Positions 19,533 to 28,771 of a stretch of 64,000 nucleotides of DNA are shown here, piece by piece. The translations under genes and the position numbers were made by a program. The notes beneath the pieces were generated by a model. It had not been told where the DNA came from, did not search any database, and was given only the letters and a program-made list of their open reading frames with translations. Origin of the DNA: Clostridiales bacterium UBA1738 (GTDB lineage Bacteria > Bacillota > Clostridia > UBA1381); assembly GCA_002315735.1 (NCBI GenBank), contig DCIA01000005.1, forward strand, positions 114,091 to 178,090, given 5' to 3'. Position 1 is the stretch's first letter. Each line of letters begins with the position of its first letter.

Positions 19533-20787
19533 AAAAAATATCTTTTTTCTTTTTAATATACCTTTTTATTAGAATTGCTATTGACAGAAGTATGCAAAAG
19601 AGCATAAATATCGGTACAAGCAACTTATTTTTTGTATTTTCTTGTGTCGATTTCATATCTGTCCACAAATCTTGCATTAGTTTATTTGCTTCATCGGACA
19701 GATTTACATAAACGGTAGTATGATTATTGATATAATCATCGCTCAAATATGAAATCCCATCATTTTTTACTTCATCGTCAAGCATTTCATATGCTTTTTC
19801 ATTTGGTGTTGAATATCCGATATAGGAAGTTGTTGCATATGCCACATCAGGCTCGCACATAAAATTAATGTACATTTCTGCTGCTTCTTTTTGTTTTGCA
19901 GAAATCGGTATACACATTGAATCCAAGAAAAGATTTGTGCCACTTTTCGGAATTGCAAAGCTCAAATGGTCATATTCGTCCATAAGTGTTATCGCATCTC
20001 CTGCGTAATATGGTGCTAAAACTGCTTCCCCTGCTCCCATTTTATCAAATATTTCGTCCATTACATAGGATTGAACAATTTTCTTTTGTTCTTTTAGTTT
20101 GCTTGCAGACTCTTTAATTTCCTTAGGATTTTCGGTATTTATTGAATATCCCGATAAAAGTTCTGCTATACCAAACGCATCTCTTGGGTTATCAAACATA
20201 AGTATTTGGTCTTGATACTTTTCGTCCCAAAGTATATCCCAATCCATATCATCATTTTCGTTGTCAATAGCGGTATTATCATAAATAATACCAACTACGC
20301 CCCAAGTATAAGGCACAGAATATTGATTTTTCGGGTCATAATCAAGGTCGGTAAACTTAGGCATAATATTTGAAAAATTAGGAATATTATCAATGTCTAT
20401 CTTTGCAAGCATTCCTTCTTTAATCATTCTTGCAATCATATATTCTGACGGAATTATAATATCATAATTTGTTCCGCCACCTTTTAACTTTGCGTATAGT
20501 TCTTCATTTGTAGCATAGGTCGAATAGTTTACTTCAATACCTGTAAGGTTTGTAAATTCGGTGTTTATATCAAGAAGTCCATCACTTCCGTCCGAAATAT
20601 ATTCCCCCCAGTTATATACATTGATAGAAATGCCTGCATCTTTAAATTTTTGATAATATTGAGGATTTTCAATAGCAAGAGTTTGCACTTCTTCCTCTTC
20701 TTCGCCCTCATTTATGTGTTGAAGTTTGCAGGAAGATAATGCAAAAACTATATAAATTGCAAGCAAAAGGGATAATAATTTCTTCAT
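19531..20787 (-). CDS. potD: Polyamine ABC transporter substrate-binding lipoprotein
   Basis: Binds extracellular spermidine or putrescine and delivers it to PotBC. The 418-aa protein starts with a lipoprotein signal, lipobox ALSSC with Cys20. The body is a type 2 periplasmic-binding fold: NVYNWGEYISDGSDGLL, FTNLTGIEVNYSTYATNEE, YDIIIPSEYMIARMIKEG, VPYTWGVVGIIYDN. Unusual: a second hydrophobic stretch at 389-407 (LLVPIFMLFCILLSIAILI) followed by a basic KRYIKKKKD tail, which looks like a C-terminal membrane anchor. It overlaps potC by four bases. Exact polyamine preference is not decided. Confidence 0.9.
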   Translation of the reverse strand: MKKLLSLLLAIYIVFALSSCKLQHINEGEEEEEVQTLAIENPQYYQKFKDAGISINVYNWGEYISDGSDGLLDINTEFTNLTGIEVNYSTYATNEELYAKLKGGGTNYDIIIPSEYMIARMIKEGMLAKIDIDNIPNFSNIMPKFTDLDYDPKNQYSVPYTWGVVGIIYDNTAIDNENDDMDWDILWDEKYQDQILMFDNPRDAFGIAELLSGYSINTENPKEIKESASKLKEQKKIVQSYVMDEIFDKMGAGEAVLAPYYAGDAITLMDEYDHLSFAIPKSGTNLFLDSMCIPISAKQKEAAEMYINFMCEPDVAYATTSYIGYSTPNEKAYEMLDDEVKNDGISYLSDDYINNHTTVYVNLSDEANKLMQDLWTDMKSTQENTKNKLLVPIFMLFCILLSIAILIKRYIKKKKDIF

Positions 20788-21575
20788 ACTCTATCCTCCC
20801 TTTCACTCTTTTTATCAATTACATTTTTTAGAATAAGCACAACCACAACAACCACAAAAATAATTGTTGATAGTGCATTGATTTCAGGGCTTACCTTACG
20901 CCTTGTCATAGAATAAATTGTAATTGGAAGAGTTTGTGATGTTGCTCCCGATGTAAAATAACTAATAACAAAATCATCAAGAGAAAATGTAAAACTCATT
21001 AAAAATCCCGATACAATACCCGGCATAATTTCAGGCAAAACCACCTTCATAAATGCCTTAAACGAATTACAGCCAAGGTCTTGCGCTGCCTCATAAATAT
21101 TTGGGTTCATTTGTCTGAATTTTGGCATTACATTTAGTATTACATATGGAACATCAAAGGTAATATGAGCGATTAACAGTGTTCCGAAGCCAAAATTTAG
21201 GTTCATTCTTGCCGCAAAAAATACGAATAACAGCATCAGCGATACACCTGTTACAATTTCAGGATTTACGATAGGTATATTATTTATATTCATAACGACC
21301 GTTTTTGATAATTTTCTCATATTGTTAATTCCGATTGCCGCCGCAGTTCCCAAAATTGTAGACAAAATAGCAGCAGAAACAGAAATTATTATTGTATTTC
21401 TAAAAGATGTCAAAATAAGTTCATTTTGGAATAATTTGATGTACCAATCAAATGTAAATCCTTCAAAAACACTTCTGCTTTTTGTTGTATTAAAGGAGAA
21501 TACAATCAAAACAACAATCGGCATATATAAGAACAATAATAGGAGTGACATATAAATCTTAGATACTTTTTTCAT
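20784..21575 (-). CDS. potC: Polyamine ABC transporter permease
   Basis: A 263-aa inner-membrane permease. Six membrane helices, with the BPD_transp_1 loop EAAQDLGCNSFKAFMKVVLPEIMPGIVSGF that contacts the ATPase (EAA-type motif). First helix LLLLFLYMPIVVLIVFSF. It follows potB by 11 bases and overlaps potD. Together with potB it forms the import channel. Confidence 0.93.
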   Translation of the reverse strand: MKKVSKIYMSLLLLFLYMPIVVLIVFSFNTTKSRSVFEGFTFDWYIKLFQNELILTSFRNTIIISVSAAILSTILGTAAAIGINNMRKLSKTVVMNINNIPIVNPEIVTGVSLMLLFVFFAARMNLNFGFGTLLIAHITFDVPYVILNVMPKFRQMNPNIYEAAQDLGCNSFKAFMKVVLPEIMPGIVSGFLMSFTFSLDDFVISYFTSGATSQTLPITIYSMTRRKVSPEINALSTIIFVVVVVVLILKNVIDKKSEREDRV

Positions 21576-21586
21576 ATTTATCCCTC

Positions 21587-22396
21587 CTATATCAAAACTC
21601 TGTCTTCATCAGAATCAAACTGATTCATTATTGTCATAATAAGGAGAATAATAACCATAAGCACAAGCGATATTCCCGCTCCTAAGTTAGGGTTATATGA
21701 ATTTCCTAAAAATTGCATTTCGATAAGGTCACCGATTAGAAGATTACTTCCTCCACCTAACATTCTTGAAATAATAAATGTGCTGATAGCAGGGACAAAT
21801 ACCATCGTTATTCCTGACATAACACCAGGCAAACTAAGTGGAAAAACAACCTTAAACAGCACCTTATTACTGTTACAGCCAAGGTCCTCTGCCGCTTCAA
21901 AAAGCATTTTATCAATCTTAACAATTACCGAATAAAGTGGTAAAATCATATACGGCAAATAATTATATACCATTCCCAAAACCACTGCACCTTGCGTATT
22001 TAGCATCTTATACGGGCCAAGACCGATAAGTCCAAGCGCTCTATTAATTATCCCGTTATTTCCAAGCAGTGTCATCCAAGCATATGTGCGAAGCAAAAAG
22101 TTCATCCACATAGGAAGCATAACAATCATAAGCATTGTACTTTGATGCCTTTTGTCCATAGTTGCAAGAATAAATGCAACAGGGTATGCAATCACAAGAC
22201 AAATCAGGGTTGCAATAGCGGCAAGCCAAATTGAACGCACAAAAATATTAGTATATTGTGCAACATTTGCCACATAATCAAGCGTAAATTTTCCGTTTCC
22301 GTCTGTGAAAGCAAAATATGCAACCATAGCAAGCGGTACAAGAATAAAGACAAGCATCCATACTAAATATGGAGCAGAGATAAGTTTTTTCTTCAT
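21587..22396 (-). CDS. potB: Polyamine ABC transporter permease
   Basis: A 269-aa permease with six membrane helices; EAA-type coupling loop [28 protein letters not shown]. First helix [21 protein letters not shown]. The start overlaps the potA stop region by four bases, so translation is coupled. Order potA-potB-potC-potD matches the classic spermidine-preferring system. Confidence 0.93.
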   Translation of the reverse strand: MKKKLISAPYLVWMLVFILVPLAMVAYFAFTDGNGKFTLDYVANVAQYTNIFVRSIWLAAIATLICLVIAYPVAFILATMDKRHQSTMLMIVMLPMWMNFLLRTYAWMTLLGNNGIINRALGLIGLGPYKMLNTQGAVVLGMVYNYLPYMILPLYSVIVKIDKMLFEAAEDLGCNSNKVLFKVVFPLSLPGVMSGITMVFVPAISTFIISRMLGGGSNLLIGDLIEMQFLGNSYNPNLGAGISLVLMVIILLIMTIMNQFDSDEDRVLI

Positions 22397-23439
22397 TTCT
22401 TATCCCTCATCTTTCTCATAATATGTATATCATATGGGTCAAAAGATATTCCGACAGCAGAGCCAAGTTCCGCCGCCTTTGTAGAATGTACAAGCCATGA
22501 AAAATCATACGCTTCAATTACCATTTCATAGTGAACACCTTTAAATGTAACAGACTCAACAACGCCTGTAATTTTTGCATCATTTACATCTATAAGTTTA
22601 ATATCTTCAGGTCTTATTACAACATCAACCGGTGTGTCTTCTCCAAAGCCCTCATCAACACATCTAAATTCACGACCGCAAATTTCAACAAGTCTATCTC
22701 TTCTCATGATACCATCTAAAATGTTGCTTTCGCCGATAAAATCAGCAACAAATGCATTTATCGGCTCGTTATATATATCAACAGGACTTCCGATTTGTTG
22801 GATATCCCCTTTATTCATTACAACAACTGTGTCACTCATTGTAAGTGCTTCTTCTTGGTCGTGTGTTACATAAATAAATGTGATTTCAAGGCGTTGCTGG
22901 ATTGCTTTTAATTCAGTTTGCATCTCTTTTCGAAGCTTTAAGTCAAGCGCACCCAAAGGCTCGTCTAAAAGTAGCACCTTTGGTCTATTAACCAAAGCTC
23001 TTGCTATTGCAACTCTTTGTTGTTGACCTCCTGACAGACTGTTTACGCTTCTCTTCTCATACCCTTTTAGGTTTACAAGTTCAAGCATTTCAGCTACACG
23101 ATTTCTAACTTCCTTTTCGTCCATTTTTTTAACTCTAAGACCAAAAGCAATGTTATCATATACATTAAGATGTGGAAAAAGCGCATACCTTTGAAAAACC
23201 GTATTTACATTTCTTTTATACGGCGGAACATTGTTTATTCTTTTTCCCTCAAAAGTTACACTTCCGCTATCAGGCGACAAAAATCCACCAATAATTCTAA
23301 GTGTAGTGGTCTTTCCGCAACCTGATGGGCCAAGTAAAGTAACAAACTCCTTATCCTTTATATCAAGATTGATATTGTTTAGAATAACCTCTCCATCAAA
23401 AGACACTTGAATATCCTTTAAACTTATCAAATTTTGCAT
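22393..23439 (-). CDS. potA: Polyamine ABC transporter ATPase
   Basis: A 348-aa ATPase powering the importer. Walker [13 protein letters not shown] near 38, Q-loop [12 protein letters not shown], signature [15 protein letters not shown], Walker [13 protein letters not shown] and H-loop [14 protein letters not shown]-terminal TOBE domain ([14 protein letters not shown]) occupies the last about 110 residues and is typical of PotA/MalK-like ATPases. First gene of the operon. The 185-bp gap upstream holds a TTGACT-like -35 and AT-rich sequence; no confident operator is seen. Confidence 0.95.
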   Translation of the reverse strand: MQNLISLKDIQVSFDGEVILNNINLDIKDKEFVTLLGPSGCGKTTTLRIIGGFLSPDSGSVTFEGKRINNVPPYKRNVNTVFQRYALFPHLNVYDNIAFGLRVKKMDEKEVRNRVAEMLELVNLKGYEKRSVNSLSGGQQQRVAIARALVNRPKVLLLDEPLGALDLKLRKEMQTELKAIQQRLEITFIYVTHDQEEALTMSDTVVVMNKGDIQQIGSPVDIYNEPINAFVADFIGESNILDGIMRRDRLVEICGREFRCVDEGFGEDTPVDVVIRPEDIKLIDVNDAKITGVVESVTFKGVHYEMVIEAYDFSWLVHSTKAAELGSAVGISFDPYDIHIMRKMRDKK

Positions 23440-23545
23440 CTATCTACCCCCAATAAATAAAATTCTCCATTCTATGCTATATTGTAAAATAAAAGTCAAA
23501 AAAAATCAAGAGCTTATCGAAAAATGTCAAATTTTTTTTCAATAT

Positions 23546-23575
23546 AAAACCGACATCAAAAGATGTCGGTTTTTA
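23546..23575. terminator. Terminator downstream of mazF
   Basis: A nine-base stem ACCGACATC / GATGTCGGT with loop AAAA, flanked by AAAA and TTTT, in the gap between mazF and potA. It ends the alr-mazF transcript and isolates the pot operon. Confidence 0.8.
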
Positions 23576-23624
23576 TGTAGCAAATACTGCCACATCACAT
23601 TTTAATCATATAGCCCTCCATATG

Positions 23625-23984
23625 CTAAAAATTATCAAGCCCAAAACTTATGGTAAGTGCATTATTAACATTATCCATAAGCCCTTTATCTATATGTGAA
23701 ACCTTTTCTCTTAATCGTTTTTTGTCTATCGTTCTGATTTGTTCGAGTAATATCACAGAATCCTTATAAAGTCCGTACTCGGTAGCAGATAATTCAATAT
23801 GTGTCGGCATTTTTGCTTTATTAATTTGTGACGTTATAGCCGCCGCAATAACAGTAGGACTATACTTGTTTCCAACATCATTCTGGATTATCAAAACAGG
23901 CCTAATACCGCCTTGCTCACTACCAACAACAGGACTTAAATCGGCGTAATAAATATCTCCTCGTTTTACAACCACACTATTCAC
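23625..23984 (-). CDS. mazF: MazF/EndoA-type mRNA endoribonuclease toxin
   Basis: A 119-aa PemK/MazF ribonuclease. N-terminal [31 protein letters not shown] is the family hallmark, with Gly-Gly-x-Arg-Pro contacting RNA. Later [18 protein letters not shown] (including the conserved T and S) and [17 protein letters not shown]. It is close in arrangement to Bacillus subtilis EndoA, downstream of alr and an antitoxin-like gene, with which it overlaps by eight bases. Expected target is short U-rich or ACU-type motifs by family knowledge; cleavage specificity is not readable from sequence. Confidence 0.93.
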   Translation of the reverse strand: MNSVVVKRGDIYYADLSPVVGSEQGGIRPVLIIQNDVGNKYSPTVIAAAITSQINKAKMPTHIELSATEYGLYKDSVILLEQIRTIDKKRLREKVSHIDKGLMDNVNNALTISFGLDNF

Positions 23985-24186
23985 ACTCCGTTAGTTTTTC
24001 CTCACAAACGGACAATGCCTCGTTATCCGTTTCTAAACACATTTCGGCATACAAAAGATTAAAAGAAGCCATTTTCCTATAACCTTTGGCAAGTAAATTA
24101 TCCTTTTTGTCTGTGCAAATTTCTTTGGATTTATCATTACCTTCTGCAAATTTGAAATCGGATATGACCTTTTTAATATGTGACAA
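23977..24186 (-). CDS. MazE/EndoAI-like antitoxin, reduced N-terminus
   Basis: About 69 aa, ending ECE, with its last codons overlapping mazF. I start it at TTG 24186, preceded by AGGGGG; the only in-frame ATG (24309) lies far inside alr and has no good binding site. The C-terminal part [20 protein letters not shown] resembles the tail of EndoAI (LMRRGYMEMAKINL type), the part that wraps MazF. However, no ribbon-helix-helix DNA-binding strand and helices are recognisable upstream of it; the N-terminal 30 residues are short and charged ([20 protein letters not shown]). It may neutralise MazF without autoregulation. Its identity as antitoxin is inferred from position and tail. Confidence 0.65.
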   Translation of the reverse strand: MSHIKKVISDFKFAEGNDKSKEICTDKKDNLLAKGYRKMASFNLLYAEMCLETDNEALSVCEEKLTECE

Positions 24187-24224
24187 AGTAATCAGGCCCC
24201 CTGTTTTTATTATTTGGAAAAAAT

Positions 24225-25379
24225 TTAAATTTCCGACAAATAATTCTGAATTTTCTTTTCCCTCCCTTTCTCCTTGTAGAGTCTTGGCACTCGTTTGGAT
24301 ATAAGGCATAAAACTTCATAATTTATGCTATCCATCCATTTTGCCACATCATCGCAAGTTATTTTGTCATCACCAAATATTGTTACTTCGTCACTAATAT
24401 TATTGACATTTGTAACATCAATCATACATTGGTCCATACAAATTCTTCCAATGACATCACAAACTGTGTCTGAAACTACCATTTTTGCCTTTTGACAAAG
24501 GCACCTTAGATATCCGTCTGCATAACCGATAGGCACTGTTGCAATCTTTATTCTTCTGTCGGTTATGTAAGTTTTTCCATAACTCACGCCGGTTCCCTCG
24601 TTAACTTCTTTAACCAGCGTAATATGTGATTTTACGGTCATCACAGGTTTTAGAGAAAGTTTTGTTTTATCTACTTCGTCCGATGGGTAACAGCCGTATA
24701 AAATTATTCCTGCTCTTACCATATCAAGATGCATTTCGGGATACATCATTATAGCAGCACTGTTAGCTATATGTTTACATGGGATTTCAACACCCATTTG
24801 GCTAAGGTCATTTGCAATTTTCATAAATCTTTCAAATTGCAATTTTGTATATCTTTGGTCTTCCTCATCAGCACAAGCAAAATGAGAAAACATACCTTCA
24901 ATTTCAATATTCGAAAGTTTTGAAATTTTTAAAATTTCTTCCAAAACCGTTTCGTCATTATTCCCTACAACAAATCCAAGCCTTGACATTCCTGTATCTA
25001 TTTTGATATGAATTTTAACTATTTTACCTTTTCTTTTTGCACATTCGGAGATTTTTTTTGCCATTTCAAAACTATATATATTAGGCATAACATCAAAATC
25101 TATAAGACTTTCTATCTCGTCTTCTTCGACAGCACCTAAAATTAAAATCGGTGTATTAAATCCTTTATTCCTTATCTGCACGGCTTCTGAAATTGTAGCA
25201 ACCGCAAAAGCATCTGTTCCGCACTCTAATAGAGTTTTGCAACATTCTAAATATCCATGTCCGTAAGCATCTGCTTTCACAACAGACATAATTTTAGTTT
25301 CCTTTTTAACCAGTTTCCTGATATTCGAAAAATTGTATTTAAGTGCATCTAAATCAATTTCTGCCCAAGTTCTGTCCAT
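24225..25379 (-). CDS. alr: Alanine racemase
   Basis: PLP enzyme making D-alanine for peptidoglycan. Start ATG 25379 after AAAGGAG; 384 aa. The PLP lysine is Lys35 in VVKADAYGHGY, and the second-domain tyrosine is in GTGVSYGKTYIT. Conserved HIKIDTGMSRLGF and IGRICMDQCMIDVTN are present. It lies between the NAD(P)H repair gene and the toxin-antitoxin pair, as in Bacillus, where alr precedes endoAI-endoA. Confidence 0.95.
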   Translation of the reverse strand: MDRTWAEIDLDALKYNFSNIRKLVKKETKIMSVVKADAYGHGYLECCKTLLECGTDAFAVATISEAVQIRNKGFNTPILILGAVEEDEIESLIDFDVMPNIYSFEMAKKISECAKRKGKIVKIHIKIDTGMSRLGFVVGNNDETVLEEILKISKLSNIEIEGMFSHFACADEEDQRYTKLQFERFMKIANDLSQMGVEIPCKHIANSAAIMMYPEMHLDMVRAGIILYGCYPSDEVDKTKLSLKPVMTVKSHITLVKEVNEGTGVSYGKTYITDRRIKIATVPIGYADGYLRCLCQKAKMVVSDTVCDVIGRICMDQCMIDVTNVNNISDEVTIFGDDKITCDDVAKWMDSINYEVLCLISKRVPRLYKEKGREKKIQNYLSEI

Positions 25380-25410
25380 CTTTTTCTCCTTTATTTTAAC
25401 ACAAATAACA

Positions 25411-26898
25411 TTAAATTTCCACCGGTAATATTTGGGATATAGCATTTATAATATCGGTCGCAACAAGGGGGCTTTCCCCTAAACTTTCTGCGCCTTTATC
25501 TCCCGCTAAGCCGTGCAAATACACGCCAAGTTTTGAAGATATTTTAGAGTCTTTTGTTTGTGCAAAAAATCCTGCTATCATTCCCGCTAAAACATCTCCG
25601 CTTCCGGCAGTTGCCATACCGCTGTTTCCTGTCATATTAATTGATTGTTTGCCGTCTTGTGTTGTTATTATAGTATGATTTCCTTTAAGAACAAGTGTCA
25701 GTTTATTCTCTAAAACATATTTCTGGGATATGCTGAGCCTATTTTTTTCCACATATTCAACAGTATTATTAATAAGTCTTGCCATCTCCATAGAATGTGG
25801 AGTTATAATTATCTCACTGTCACATTCTTTTAGCATTTCAGGTCTTTTTGAAAGTGCAAAAAGTCCGTCTGCATCTAAGACTATCGGTTTTTTTGCGTAC
25901 TTTAACACTTTTTCTAATAAATCTATAACAAAACTTTCACGCCCTATACCATTTCCAAATAAAATAACATCAAAGTCATTCATTTTTGCTATTATTTTTT
26001 CTTGTTCAGTTTCAAAATTTGCAGGATATGTCATCGCTTCAAGATTTAATTTCCCTACAATATCGTTAATCTCATACGGTACGCACGCCGTCACAATTCC
26101 TGTACCGACTTTAAATGCTGCTCTAACCGCCATAGACACGGCTCCTGCCATACCGACACTTCCACCTATAACAAAAACCTTGCCATAATCACCCTTTTGT
26201 GAGTTTTTCTTTCGTTTTGGCAAAATTTGTTCTATCTCTTTTTTTTCCAAAACTTCAATTTTTATATCTTCCAAAAGTTTCTTTGGAAGTGTAATGTTGG
26301 ATACCACAATTTCTCCCACATAATCTGCTCCGGGATACATCAAAAGCCCTATTTTGTATGCACCAAATGTGACTGTTTTATGGGCTTTTATCGCAATATC
26401 CGGTACATCTCCGCTATCTGCCATAACACCTGATGGTATGTCAACAGACAGCGTGTATTTTGAAAATTCATTAGTTATTTTAATGATTTCCTTGATATTT
26501 TTATCAATTTCGCCTTTAAAACCTGTTCCGAAAATTGCGTCAATAGTGCAATCAGAAAGCAAAATATCTTTTTTTATACTGTCAAAATCAGGTTCATAAA
26601 AAGGAATAGACATACCTCTTAGTATGTCATAATTTATCTTAGTGTCCCCTGAAAATTCATTTCCATAAAGAGAATAAATTTTCACAGTCTTACCTTTTGA
26701 GATAAGATTTCTTGCAATAGAAAGCCCATCACCGCCGTTGTTACCTTTACCGCATAGGATAACAAAACTATCAAAATGTTCAATTTCTAAAGCACACGCA
26801 AAAGCGGCATTCTCCATAAGTAGAATACTTGGAATATTAAATTTTTCCGTAGCATTTTTATCTGCCTCTCGCATCTTTGCCGCAGTGCAAACTTTCAT
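25411..26898 (-). CDS. nnr: Bifunctional NAD(P)H-hydrate epimerase and dehydratase
   Basis: Repairs hydrated NADH and NADPH. The 495-aa protein is a fusion: N-terminal YjeF epimerase (NnrE, about 1-210) with LCGKGNNGGDGLSIARNLI and DIPSGVMADSG, and C-terminal carbohydrate-kinase-like dehydratase (NnrD, about 220-495) with GDYGKVFVIGGSVGMAGA, VLDADGLFALSK, ITPHSMEMARL and AGSGDVLAGMIAGF. The start is ATG 26898 after GAGGAG; an upstream start at 26919 overlaps the previous gene. Fused enzymes of this type are common in bacteria. It begins five bases after the membrane-protein gene. Confidence 0.94.
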   Translation of the reverse strand: MKVCTAAKMREADKNATEKFNIPSILLMENAAFACALEIEHFDSFVILCGKGNNGGDGLSIARNLISKGKTVKIYSLYGNEFSGDTKINYDILRGMSIPFYEPDFDSIKKDILLSDCTIDAIFGTGFKGEIDKNIKEIIKITNEFSKYTLSVDIPSGVMADSGDVPDIAIKAHKTVTFGAYKIGLLMYPGADYVGEIVVSNITLPKKLLEDIKIEVLEKKEIEQILPKRKKNSQKGDYGKVFVIGGSVGMAGAVSMAVRAAFKVGTGIVTACVPYEINDIVGKLNLEAMTYPANFETEQEKIIAKMNDFDVILFGNGIGRESFVIDLLEKVLKYAKKPIVLDADGLFALSKRPEMLKECDSEIIITPHSMEMARLINNTVEYVEKNRLSISQKYVLENKLTLVLKGNHTIITTQDGKQSINMTGNSGMATAGSGDVLAGMIAGFFAQTKDSKISSKLGVYLHGLAGDKGAESLGESPLVATDIINAISQILPVEI

Positions 26899-26902
26899 TT
26901 TT

Positions 26903-27418
26903 TTACTCCTCAATATCACAAGGTCTTATTGTTACAAGCCTTGGGCTTGCCTTTTTTAAGTTTGTTATAACCTTTTTATTAGGTTTAAATAAAAGTGTTC
27001 TTCTCTCCCCATCTTTTGAGTATGTGACTTCATATACTCCGTCTTCAATTCCTCTTGGCGAAGCATCTAAAACTTTTACGCCTGCATTTTTAATATTTTC
27101 GGCAGGTTTACATCCTTCAATTTCTTTAAAATCAACGCTTTCAAGTCTTTTTCTTGACCTTTTTGCAGAAATTTTATCAATATCTAAAATAGAATTGGTA
27201 ACAATATATTCATATTCAATATTCATTGCTGTTATTAGTCTAAACGCACCCCAAAAAGCCGCACAAATAAGCAGTAATCCAAAAGAATATAAAGGCCCTT
27301 GTAACAGTGCCAATAATACTACCGAAACCACAAAAAGTGCAACGATTATTCCTATAGTTTTAAGTATATCCTTACCTGTTTTTTCTTTTTTTACTATGTA
27401 CTCGCAAAAAATATCCAT
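26903..27418 (-). CDS. Two-helix membrane protein of unknown function (DUF6106-like)
   Basis: A 171-aa protein. An N-terminal cytoplasmic stretch (DIFCEYIVKKEKTGKD) leads to two hydrophobic helices near 21-38 and 46-62, then a soluble C-terminal part resembling a PH-like/bacterial PH fold (YEYIVTNSILDIDKI, SRKRLESVDFKEIEG). I recall similar proteins in Clostridia as DUF6106, but no search was run and function is unknown. The start overlaps the rdgB stop (TAATG), so it is co-translated with rdgB and lies just before nnr. Confidence 0.75.
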   Translation of the reverse strand: MDIFCEYIVKKEKTGKDILKTIGIIVALFVVSVVLLALLQGPLYSFGLLLICAAFWGAFRLITAMNIEYEYIVTNSILDIDKISAKRSRKRLESVDFKEIEGCKPAENIKNAGVKVLDASPRGIEDGVYEVTYSKDGERRTLLFKPNKKVITNLKKASPRLVTIRPCDIEE

Positions 27419-28008
27419 TATTTTATACCTCTATTCTTTAATTTTTCATATAGTGCATTTAATGCTCTACCCCGATGACTTACCGAGTCTTTTTCTTCCG
27501 GTGTTGCTTTTCCAAAGCTTTTTCCTATCTCATCACAGAAAAAAATAGAATCATATCCAAAACCATTATCTCCTATTTCCTCATCTGTAATTCTGCCAAA
27601 AACTTTTCCCTCTGCTTGTATTTTTTCTCCATCAGGAAACAATAAAGTGATGCTCGAAATAAAATATGCACTTCTGTCCTTTTCATTTTCCATTGTTTTT
27701 AGAAGCAGAATTCTCTTATCCTTATCCGATAATCCTTCTCCGCCAAATCTCGCAGAATAAAGTCCCGGTGCACCGTCTAACGCATCAATGCAAAGTCCCG
27801 AATCATCAGATATTACAGGAAGGTCACACAATTTTGACACTGCTACTGCTTTTATCATAGAGTTTTCAGAAAAAGTCGTGCCGGTTTCAGGGATATCAAT
27901 TTCAATGCCGATATCCTGCATAGGAATTACGGAAAATCCCAGTTTACCTAAAATCTCATCAAATTCTCTCACCTTGTTTTTATTATTTGTTGCCGCTACA
28001 ACTTTCAT
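27418..28008 (-). CDS. rdgB: RdgB/HAM1 non-canonical purine NTP pyrophosphatase
   Basis: Hydrolyses dITP, XTP and related damaged purine nucleotides to protect DNA and RNA. Start ATG 28008 after AGGGAG gives 196 aa beginning MKVVAATNNKNKVREF, the classic N-terminus. Other motifs: SENSMIKAVAV, ISDDSGLCIDALDGAPGLYSARF, and C-terminal GFGYDSIFFC with SVSHRGRALNAL. It follows the PHP gene by ten bases and overlaps the membrane-protein gene downstream. Confidence 0.95.
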   Translation of the reverse strand: MKVVAATNNKNKVREFDEILGKLGFSVIPMQDIGIEIDIPETGTTFSENSMIKAVAVSKLCDLPVISDDSGLCIDALDGAPGLYSARFGGEGLSDKDKRILLLKTMENEKDRSAYFISSITLLFPDGEKIQAEGKVFGRITDEEIGDNGFGYDSIFFCDEIGKSFGKATPEEKDSVSHRGRALNALYEKLKNRGIK

Positions 28009-28018
28009 ATAATTCTCC

Positions 28019-28663
28019 CTAAAATAAAATTGGATTTCCAAGTTTTTTTATAAATTCATTAGTCTGAATCACTTTTTTTATGTTATAATCGCCAATCCAA
28101 TGTGTGTCAGAGCCAACACTCACTGAAATTCCGCTATTTCTTACCATTTCTTGTTTTTCTTTATTTGAAATTATGTCAAAATAATAATCATAATTTCCGG
28201 AACAGTTTATTTCCCAAAAGATATTTTCCCTTTTCATAACAGCAAGAAAATTCACATCATATCTTTTTGACAACGCAAAAATATCTGTGTGTGCAAGACC
28301 TGTCGGGCAAAGAAATAATCTTCTCCATTCTAAAAACTCATAAAGGTCAACTGCACGGCTACTATCCAACGATTCGAAAAGGCAAAAATCTAATTCTTTT
28401 GAAAGTATCGGCATAAAATCGTCAGGTTTTGGTCTTGTTCCGATTTCCAAGCCACACAAGACAGTTATTCTATCAGAAAATTCCTTTTTTAGTCCCTTTA
28501 TTTCGGCAATATATCTTGTGATATTTTCTTGTATGCTAAATTGATGGTCAGTAATTCCAAGAATGTCAACACCATTTTTTATGGCATTTTCAATAACCTC
28601 TCTTGTGGAATTTTGCCCATCATAACTGTATTTTGTATGATTGTGAAGGTCAATAATTTTCAT
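28019..28663 (-). CDS. PHP-domain phosphoesterase
   Basis: A 214-aa protein of the PHP metal-dependent phosphoesterase superfamily, start ATG 28663 after GAAAGG. The N-terminal LHNHTKYSYDG and GITDHQFS supply the metal-binding His and Asp; LCGLEIGT, TGLAHTDIFAL, WEINCSGN and SVGSDTHW provide the remaining ligands. Relatives include histidinol-phosphatase and polymerase/exonuclease PHP domains; without a substrate clue I leave it as a general phosphoesterase. It is the first gene of the PHP-rdgB-membrane protein-nnr-alr-mazE-mazF run. Confidence 0.85.
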   Translation of the reverse strand: MKIIDLHNHTKYSYDGQNSTREVIENAIKNGVDILGITDHQFSIQENITRYIAEIKGLKKEFSDRITVLCGLEIGTRPKPDDFMPILSKELDFCLFESLDSSRAVDLYEFLEWRRLFLCPTGLAHTDIFALSKRYDVNFLAVMKRENIFWEINCSGNYDYYFDIISNKEKQEMVRNSGISVSVGSDTHWIGDYNIKKVIQTNEFIKKLGNPILF

Positions 28664-28690
28664 ATTATTTCTTACCTTTCTATTCCTCAT

Positions 28691-28719
28691 ATTATATCAC
28701 TTAAAACACTTGCCGTCAA
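28691..28719 (-). promoter_or_regulatory. Promoter of the PHP-rdgB-alr operon
   Basis: On the minus strand: TTGACG (28714-28719), 17-bp spacer, TATAAT (28691-28696), 28 bases before the PHP ATG. Its -35 overlaps the recD2 -35 by two bases. Confidence 0.75.
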
Positions 28720-28738
28720 TAATAAAATATGTTATACT
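28710..28738 (+). promoter_or_regulatory. Promoter of recD2
   Basis: TTGCCG (28710-28715), 17-bp spacer, TATACT (28733-28738), 33 bases before the ATG at 28772. Confidence 0.65.
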
Positions 28739-28771
28739 TTTGGTAGAATTTATATCTTGAAAGGCAAAATA

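Noticed and set aside
26877..27548. A 223-codon plus-strand frame
   Set aside because: It lies opposite the membrane-protein and rdgB genes, has serine/leucine-rich shadow composition and no supporting context.
27418..28041. Longer rdgB starting at 28041
   Set aside because: The extension overlaps the PHP gene end and lacks a binding site; the ATG at 28008 has AGGGAG and begins the conserved family sequence.
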